A stretch of 64,000 nucleotides of DNA from Inonotus obliquus (lineage: Eukaryota; Basidiomycota; Agaricomycetes; Hymenochaetales; Hymenochaetaceae). The stretch covers positions 3,286,001 through 3,350,000 of the forward strand of contig JAJHTX010000001.1 in assembly GCA_032164295.1 (NCBI GenBank). The letters run 5' to 3'. Positions within the stretch are counted from its first letter, which is position 1. Each line of letters starts with the position of its first letter. This document shows, piece by piece, positions 56,431 through 64,000 of this stretch. The notes under the pieces are model-generated. The model had not been told where the DNA came from and did no database searches. It saw only the letters and a list, made by a program, of their open reading frames with translations. Both the position numbers and the translations under genes were made by a program.

Positions 56431-59400
56431 TTAGTCCTCTAGCTCACGCCGGCGGGATAGGATCGCTCTGTATCGCCGCTGAATATTCCGAGCTGCCCGT
56501 ACCTTGCGACGATGCGATTGTCTTAAGAAACAAAAGATGATGCAGCCTGCGACCAGCTCTCTGCTGGTGAGTGGAGCTGTAATGTTGCGGAAGGGCATTT
56601 CATCTATCGTCTCAGCCCCAACCATTCGTCCAAGAATGATATCAGGCTCACCTTCCGCAGAGCTACCTTCCACAACTCCAGCCGATTCATGAGTGGAAGC
56701 GATGTTTTCACCATCTGCTTGTGCCCTCTGTCCAGAGCTGTTGTTTATCTTGCAATCAGGAGCAATCTTCCTGATGAGATCGTCCCTGCTTTGAAACGCT
56801 ATGCGCGTAGCTTCTGCCCTTTCCGGAAGGTTTCTGGAAGTGCGTCCTTCTTGCACCAGCTGTACCATCCCGTCGAGGTGTGAACGTGGAACTGAACACT
56901 CCGCTACACGTTGCAGTGCTGGGCGAGAATTGCTGAGGATAAACCTAATGTCTTGTCGGTTACCTTCAGTCCAACTGACTTACTTGAGGAATGAACCTAC
57001 GGTTTCAGAAGGGGAGGTACATTCACAGTGCCTGCTCCTCGAAGTTGAGCCACCTTCGAGAGCACAAAATCTTCCATCCTCGAACTCGTGTTGTATGCGA
57101 CTGCGAAGGTCACAGGTCAGTGTTACAGGCCCGTATAAAAATGTTCCTCCCCACTTAGGAATATAGCTCGATAACTGAGAATTCACATTAGCGGAGAAAC
57201 TTGAAGATACCACAAAACGTACATCCTTTGTACCGCAAGGAACCTGACATAAGAGCTCCTTGCGTCGCGTAAATGACCTGAAAGTAAATTGAGCTAGGAG
57301 AACTCATGTTAAGCGAGTGTGTATACCATTTCCCGCATTGACAAACAGATGGTAAGCCAGCGCTGCAGAATATTCGACCAAGGGCCAAAGTAGCAGCTGA
57401 ATGTCATGCCTGAGGTCGAAGTTAAGGCAGTGTACTATCGAGAATAACCATGATCTTGGTAAGAGCGTATCGTGGAAATCTCTTTGGTGTCTATCTTTGA
57501 ATAGAAGGACACTAGCTGCTGAAACTAGCTCAACAATGCGACATACGTGCCCGACATCGATTTTTAGCCTGAATCGGACAACATCACTAGAAGACGGGTG
57601 ACATGGGTATTATGGCCTTGCTATGACCAGATCTGACTAACTCACCGTATAAGAGAGAATCCCGCCTCTATAAACTCCGGGTCAAGCACACCTAAGCTTC
57701 TTACGAGCTTTGAGATTGCGACATCTCTTTGTTCACTCCTACCCGTAGGAGTTGTTCTTCCAGCGGCATAGAACGGGGTATGTTTGAGGAGCTCCAAGGC
57801 TCTGTCCCTGTCTTTCCACAAGGTGAGAGCTGAAACTTCTGTTATCTCGCTCAAGAACCAAGTAGAGATCTGTCGACGATTCATCTGGTCTGCAGTGTAT
57901 TTGAATAAATCCACCAAGGCTCGCATGCTTTTGTTGTATTCCGGAATGCAACTGGGTATAACGTTTGCCGGACTTCCCAGCTCGAGAAGGGGTGGGTTTA
58001 ATGTGTTATGCAGTGACGTTGCCCATTCTCTGAGAAAAGTAGTTCAGGAGCAGTCATAAGAATTGGGATAACAAATCTGCGCCTACTTTGTAAATGTGCC
58101 TTTGAGTGCCAAATCGGGTACAACAGAGTCCACCATTTGCAGAAAAAGAATCTGCTGTAGATGAATTCTGACGTGTGTATTGAACCAGGTTGAATCTGCT
58201 GCTTTCATGTCGATATGATCAAATCGACAATACTGTCGCCTGCATACCCCTTGCACCATTTGAGTGGAACAGGGATCGCCAAGATACTCGTCTTTGATTC
58301 GCCCGGCGAGTACGACCTGCAACTTGACCATACTGGATAATCTTGCCTTGAGGAGCGATTTGATAAGTTGCAGGAGCTCCTTGTGATTGACGACTAAATC
58401 ATCTCGAGCTCGTAGTTCAGATCGGTACTCGCTTGACTGTGAATGCATTGCCAATGTTTGGTGTTCCATCAATTTAAACTTCTCGTCTGGCCTGCACTGA
58501 AAGCCAAACAGCTTCTGCTCCCATGCGTTTGTCCCTGAAATAGGATGAGTCAAGACATTATGGATGAAATCGACATATGATAAGCAAGCCTCCAGATACT
58601 GAACCGAGTCGTGAACGCTCTTTATTGCATGCTGCGATGATATCAGATGGTCGAGGATGAAAACGGCCGCCTGCGGATTCTGTTTCTTGAGAAACATCTT
58701 GTATGCATTAAATGGCAAAGCCTTATCACTCCCATTTATCGCGCGAAACACGGAAATCTATCGGGCACATGAGCACTACAGTATGTATTCGCCCAGGAAA
58801 GACTTACTTCCTCGATAGTCTCTTCTGGAAGTGCTGCATCATCCAGCTTGTCGACGTAATAAAACGGATCTTTGATCCTTGTCTTGCGCTGCTTAGGTGT
58901 GAGGCCGAACGAATACTGCTGCCACAAGCAAGCCAGCAGATAATTCGCAGCACGTAGCAGAAACTCCGGATTTTGAATGTCGTTGAGGAGAAGATGAATG
59001 GCCTGTTCCTCGCGGCTTTCCCGGAAATAAATCTCTGCAGCTTCATAAATCATTCCGATCCTCTCCAACACGGAAGCCCTCTTGATCTCAGAGAAATTCT
59101 TTTTCAGATGGTTTGAGAATTCCTCCCGAGTTGTGAACAAGTCCACCGCATCCCTGTTGACGACTATCGGCAACAATATCATCATAGCCAACAAGATGAC
59201 TCACTGTAGTCTGTCAGACTGAATATAATTTAAACAAGCCATGTCGATCACTTTCGTTGCTGTACGACGATCAACCGACTCCCTCGTTTTCACAATCCTC
59301 ACGGCCTCTTCAAACATGACAGCATTCGCATAGCATGTCGCAGCATCTGTGTACTCTTCGGCTTTCTCGAATGCCAAACCAGCTTGGATATAATCGCGCG

Positions 59401-62400
59401 CCTCTCGAAAGCATTCAGCCGAAATATCGTAGTGTCGCTTGCTGTTGGTCGAAATGGATTCAGCGCATCTGAGGAATGCAGACCCTGCCTCTAGGTACGC
59501 ATCGATCCGCCCTCGCTTGCCCTTGCTCAGCGGAACATTCCTAGCCTCTTCTCGCAGGTAGTAGGCCCTAGCAATATCGCGCTCCGGTGGACGACAGGCC
59601 CGATCAAAGCAGTCAATGGCCTGAGAGTACCGTTGTTCTCTGAAATAAAGTTTGCCAGTTGCAGCCCATTCCTCCGGTGTGGAAGCCACTGGAAAGGATG
59701 ATCGCCATGAAAATCCCACGAAGAGATAGTACTAGTCTCTTACCTGCAAGTTTTGGGGCATTATCCAGACTGCAGATTTCAATTCTCCCATAATGGAGGA
59801 GTACAGTCTTTATTGACTATAAACGTCTTTGTTTGAATTTGAGAAAGACAACATCTCACCTTCATCGGCTCTATCTTATCAGACCGGTCCACGACCCACA
59901 GATTCTTCCGGGCTCTCGTTATCGCAACATACAAACACTTGAGCTGCCGGGGGGGATAAGACGGAGCTGCATGAGGAGGAAGGAGGTGAACGTACCTCAG
60001 CGCAAACCCCCGCAAACCCTGGCTCAGAGCCAACGAGTCGTCCTGAGTTACTCAGAAAATGTAATACAACTCTCCATTGCGAAAAGTCGCATGAGGAGTC
60101 CTCGAAGAAGTCGTACAGTAGCACCTAGAACCACAAATCAGACGAGCAGATTCGTTTCTCGAATCTTGTGCGTACATCGTCAAACTCTAATCCCTTACTC
60201 TCGTACAGTGTGCTAAGCCTTATTAGAAATCGATAGATAGTCAATAGTCAATACTCAACCCACAATATCGTGCCAACATCTTTGCCTATCTCCTTGAGTA
60301 ACTGCTTCTTTGCTCGATTATTTCGAACGAGTATACCTAGAAAAGGTTTCAGGGAAGCCAGGCTTACTCTTGCAAAGGCGTCTCACACTGCCGGTCACCA
60401 AACACATCGAAGTCCCCGCTAGAGCAATTGTTTTAATTGTTTGAGTTGCCTTATCTGAGTAGGCGATAGAGACATACCTCTCTTTACGAAAGAAGTGATC
60501 ATATCTTGCAGTCTCGTTATCCCGGCGCGTGAAAATTATGGGCCTTGGCCCATCCACGATTGCCCTCTCCTTTTGGAGAGCATCAATAGAGTAAGGCCAG
60601 AAATGTGTAATGAGCTCGATAATAAGGCTGGCGCAATTAACGATACCACCATGCGATCGATAATTCGTTGTTAGTTGGAAAAACTCAGGTTGGACGAGCT
60701 TCTCAGACGCAAAAGGATACAACTCTCTCTGACCAAGGTATTAGTACACATCACGAACTGCGCGATTGACCAAGGGACAAACCTCAAAGTTGTATAAGGA
60801 GGATTTTAGATCATCAAACCTGAAAGAGCTCCCGGCAGCTATTGTCTGCGCCGTATCACCGGCCCAAAACAGTCCATGGGGATTGCAACAAAGGAGTCGC
60901 AACACTGGCTTTTGAATTAGTATAGTGTAAAACCATCACTGATTCCGCATACAGAGCACATCCACGATGAGGTTGTCTTGTACCTCGTCAACGTACCTGC
61001 AGGTGCCTATCAGTAAACGAAGCGAATCAAGAATGCGGACGAACAGATAATCAACCGAAAACTGGTAGCCCTCCTTCAGTTTTCGAAGAATGGCGTGTGC
61101 TCTTAGAAGTTGCTTGAGCAAACCCAAAAGCAAAGAGCACAAAATTCAATGTACCTATCTGCACGATCGAAATGTCCATACCGCCGATTGAGTTCCAAAT
61201 ACCTCTCAAATAGGAGGTATATTCTCTCTCGATATCCCGCGAACGTCGAACGTGTCCGCTCGCTCAGGTTGAGATATTCCTCCTGGCTCAAATAAATGCC
61301 GCCTGATCTTGATGACTCCTCGGAGCCCTTTATGACACCTAAAGTACGGCATCAATGGGGTTGAGCAATCTCGAGGTTCGACACATACCAATTATTTCAC
61401 TGAATACAACGGCGGGATCTATGGGGACGATACGATGGTGTGAGTACGCAATTAAAACAAGTCAATTAATATACCTAAATGTTTGATTAGGTACTGCGGG
61501 AAGTGCGGCCAATAGTTGTTTTGAAAAGATTCAAAGCTGACAAGGCGGCCGTGGACAGCTTCTTTACTGGGCCCGACTAAATCTGGATCGCCGAGTTCAT
61601 CGTCCACCGTATTATTCAACTCCGTGGCCGCATTGGTATGGATGATGCGACGGTGCCTTCTTGTCCCCATTTGTTCATTGCTGGACTTCGACTCGGCTAG
61701 TGTGATACCCAAATCAGCCTCCACGAGCTCGCAAAGCTATCCCAACCGGAATTGAAATCAGTCTTGAACTCTTCTTACGAGCCTCTTTCCGAAAATACCT
61801 TGTCAAACGTCAGGAACAGCGGGAAATGGTGACACTGGAGTTCGCTGAACCGCTTGGGTAATTCGTGCAGGTCTTCGTCATCGTCGGGATCGACTAACCC
61901 ACCATCTTCGACCTGTTCTCGCACAGCTGCAAAACTACGAATTCTTGTTGAAAAGAACTCAGAGGAGTTGACGTAAAACTCTTTGACTCTTTTCACGAGC
62001 ACATGAGACCGAGTTACAAAGACCTGGCGAGGTTTAGCCTCCAATTCGATTGCATGCATCTGCACGGCTCGTTCAATTCCGATCATCTTGAACGTCATGA
62101 CAGTGGTTTTTCTATAGAACAACGTGAGCATGTGGCCGCGACAATCAGAAGTTGGTTGTACCCAGTACCACTCCGTCCTAGTACCTGACACGATGAATCG
62201 TGTTCAATGATCGCCCGTTCATGCGGTCTAAAACCATCAGCTAAAATTGCATAATTCATATAGAAACTATACGTACGAAACAGAGAATAGTGGCGCTGAT
62301 TGCTTGTCCGACAGGATCCCTGACCACGATGTGAGGTGAGGAGGTGCGAAGAAGGGCCAGACTCACAATTAACCAAAGCCTACATATAGATCGTCAGGAT

Positions 62401-63467
62401 CAAAGGGAAACGGCTTTTTTAAATCTCTCGAAAACAAACCATTGACAGCGCCGAGTATTTTTCCACGCTGGTCAAGGCGAGTGAGTCGTGACAGTGATAC
62501 CGGGTTAATAAGCAAGCTTACACGAGCCATTGATGTAACTAATCAAGGGTGTTTAGCATATAGTTTCTCAGAAACATTGCCTACTTACCAACTCCCGGTC
62601 GGCTTCGTTAACTTCGGAGATTATGCTCGCATCATTTTCCGCGCTGGAAGCGTCTGGCCACGACTGAGGCAAGAAGACTTTGTCTCCGCTAGTTCGTGGC
62701 CCTAATCGGAATTGGATCCTACACGGACGTTCAGAAGTTATCCAGTTGAAGCTCCATTATCGAAGACTGACCTTTTGCGATACTCCGACCCTTTTGCAGA
62801 CAATTGCGCGCTCAGAGATGCCCACATACGATTGTCCATCTGTGCATGAGTGAAAATTCCGTATATGCGGATCCCTGTTTGATGTCACTTCTGCGCTTTT
62901 ATTGACACCTGAATTATGTACCTTGTGTTTCAACCTTGGATGTTGTCAGCAATCAAGCGAGTCAGCAAGACGAGAGGAAGGGACAGTACGTTTCTTTCAA
63001 AATCAGCCATCATGTCGATTTGATACTGGAAAATGAAATGCCAGATGATGAGCCCACCCTGTTTGCTGCATGGATCGGTGAAAGACATACAATAATGCGT
63101 AAGTCATTTGTCACTTTAGCCTCAAATATCGGGATACCATTGCTGGGTCCTTGCAGCCTCTTGTGATTGTCGTCAGAGAAGAAGCCCTTCGAAAGTTGCC
63201 TGATCAAGACGTTAGCAGCGGTTGAAGTTTACGTTAATCGACTGTGACGAACCGTAATTTCTTCAGTATAATTTTAAATACTTTTTTATCCCGAAGATAA
63301 TTCCTCATGTCCTTTATGGCGGTGGTCGACATGAAGAGCCGCCATTCGCCCAGGCCTTTAGCACTTTCAAAGAACAGTGACGCTTTGAGTGGTTGAACAT
63401 GGGGATATGCAGGAGAAGTATCCTTGAGGGGTGTCGCAGCCGCTAGTACATTCGGTGTACGATTCAT
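56431..63467 (-). CDS. TRANK1-like superfamily 1 (UvrD-type) helicase
   Basis: This is the largest gene here, with more than 20 exons; substrate and role are unknown. From start 63467: PYVQPL-type leader (YPHVQPLKASLFFESAKG), GFFSDDNHKRLQGPSNG, IRIYGIFTHAQMDNRMW. Helicase motifs in order: Walker A LGRSGTGKTT split by an intron at 62100-62160, Walker B YVDEVQDN (about 61000), LTTNYRSHGG (about 60660), and LYVAITRARKNLWVVD (about 59920). TPR-like repeats follow (AATGKLYFREQRYSQAIDCF). A CCCH-type finger (C-x8-C-x4-C-x3-H, VCRRQYCRFDH) lies near 58220-58276. An IQ-like motif (NIQRRYRAILSRRR) comes just before the stop. All ATPase motifs are intact, but the stop at 56431 appears premature. The true start may lie further right. 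Confidence 0.85.
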
Positions 63468-64000
63468 GATGAGAATACAAGACGAGTGTTCTGATGCCGT
63501 TCGGGTAGAGTTGGGACTCTTTTATCCCCCGTCCTCGCTACTTCGACGAGGACGTCAGGTGATGATGAGAACGTCCAGAAGCCCGCAGCGAGGCAGTGTA
63601 CGGGAAATGCAACGCAATAGATGGGCGCCTATTGTGCGCTTCTGGGGGACTCAGAAGTAAAAGTGGCTCTCGGAACTATATTCAGACGATAAGCGCCCGT
63701 CCCGTGGACACCAAACGTCACTCACTAGCTTCGATGGGGGCCCAGTATATTAATGCGAGCTGAATGGTAGCGTCGAGTGATTTGACCAAAGGCGAAGTGC
63801 ATCTCTGTTTGTCTTTCCTCACCCCTTCCTTCATCGCCTTTTCATCCGGCCTTCATCGTAAATCCGACCTTCTGCCCTCAATCGGATAGGAATAGTCAAG
63901 CTTGCGGAAAAGAGCGACTGGCAGTGGGAACACAAGGCAGCCAAAATTAAGTTTAGGATGAGTGTATGTACAGGCAGGCAACGTTCCGAGCTTGTGAATC
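63468..64000. other. Right edge, no gene seen
   Basis: The stretch upstream of the helicase start shows no supportable gene. A frame continuous with the helicase stays open to a TAA near 63524, so a longer N-terminus would need an intron. The promoter probably lies here. Confidence 0.4.

Noticed and set aside
56437..56454. An 18-nt intron (GTGAGC...CTAAG) removing the helicase stop
   Set aside because: It has GT and AG ends and would restore the frame, but introns this short are unknown in fungi, so I treat the TAA as real until cDNA shows otherwise.
6000..63000. Mobile elements, terminal repeats or CRISPR-like arrays
   Set aside because: I found no transposase or reverse-transcriptase motif, and no long inverted or spaced direct repeats; the only clear tandem repeat is at 23734-23807.
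63424..63660. Plus-strand open frame at the right edge
   Set aside because: It overlaps the helicase first exon on the opposite strand and looks like a shadow frame.
1..64000. ACGCGT (MCB-like) boxes as a general signal
   Set aside because: They occur about 15-20 times over the window, near the chance level, so only the spaced pair before UMP1 and the POL12 set are mentioned, with low interest.

Overview
The window is nuclear DNA of a filamentous fungus, very probably a basidiomycete of the mushroom-forming class (Agaricomycetes). The genes are broken by many 49-75 nt GT-AG introns, the spacing is compact, and there are no bacterial-style operons. Gene families typical of agaricomycetes occur together: an F-box/LRR protein with a TPR-like N-terminus, a HlyB/MsbA-type half ABC transporter, a large TRANK1/UvrD-like helicase and a tRNA-like-intron-containing tRNA-Gln. 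I recognise 24 protein-coding genes and one tRNA gene. I see no transposons, CRISPR arrays or viral genes. Most exon joins below were worked out by hand from conserved protein motifs. Where the total coding length divides by three I say so.

Left part, 1-20.6 kb. A KMT1/SUV39-type histone H3K9 methyltransferase runs off the left edge (minus strand). It shares a 194-bp divergent promoter with a UGO1-like mitochondrial carrier. Then come a membrane-anchored Nudix hydrolase (minus), tRNA-Gln(CTG) (minus), NPL4 (plus), a CYS3/MetR-type bZIP regulator (plus), a TauD-type sulfonate dioxygenase (minus), threonine aldolase (plus) and YAE1 (plus). The bZIP regulator and the sulfonate dioxygenase are convergent neighbours, which suggests a small sulfur-related neighbourhood.

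Middle part, 20.9-40.7 kb. An unrecognised coiled-coil protein, a 1.8-kb gene-poor stretch with a 37-bp tandem duplication, a BTB-domain protein, a stand-alone intronless cullin N-terminal-domain protein, class 1A dihydroorotate dehydrogenase, TRAPP subunit TRS31, an HMG-box factor, a WGR-PARP, the spliceosomal protein MFAP1 with an added zinc knuckle, and the proteasome chaperone UMP1.

Right part, 40.8-64 kb. NAD-malic enzyme, DNA polymerase alpha subunit B (POL12) divergent from nucleoporin NIC96, splicing factor YJU2, an F-box/LRR gene, an ABC transporter and a TRANK1-like superfamily 1 helicase. The helicase reading frame is interrupted near its 3' end by an in-frame TAA, while family-like sequence continues in the same frame behind it.

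The most unusual theme is exon structure. Five exons of 7-18 nt (7, 12, 15, 15 and 18 nt) are needed to keep the SET, threonine aldolase, BTB and PARP frames intact. Several lie inside catalytic motifs. Two genes (NPL4, UMP1) have a first coding exon that is only the ATG, and UGO1 carries a GC-AG intron. I found no clearly new multi-gene system; the best candidates for new biology are the microexons, the interrupted helicase and the orphan cullin-NTD protein.
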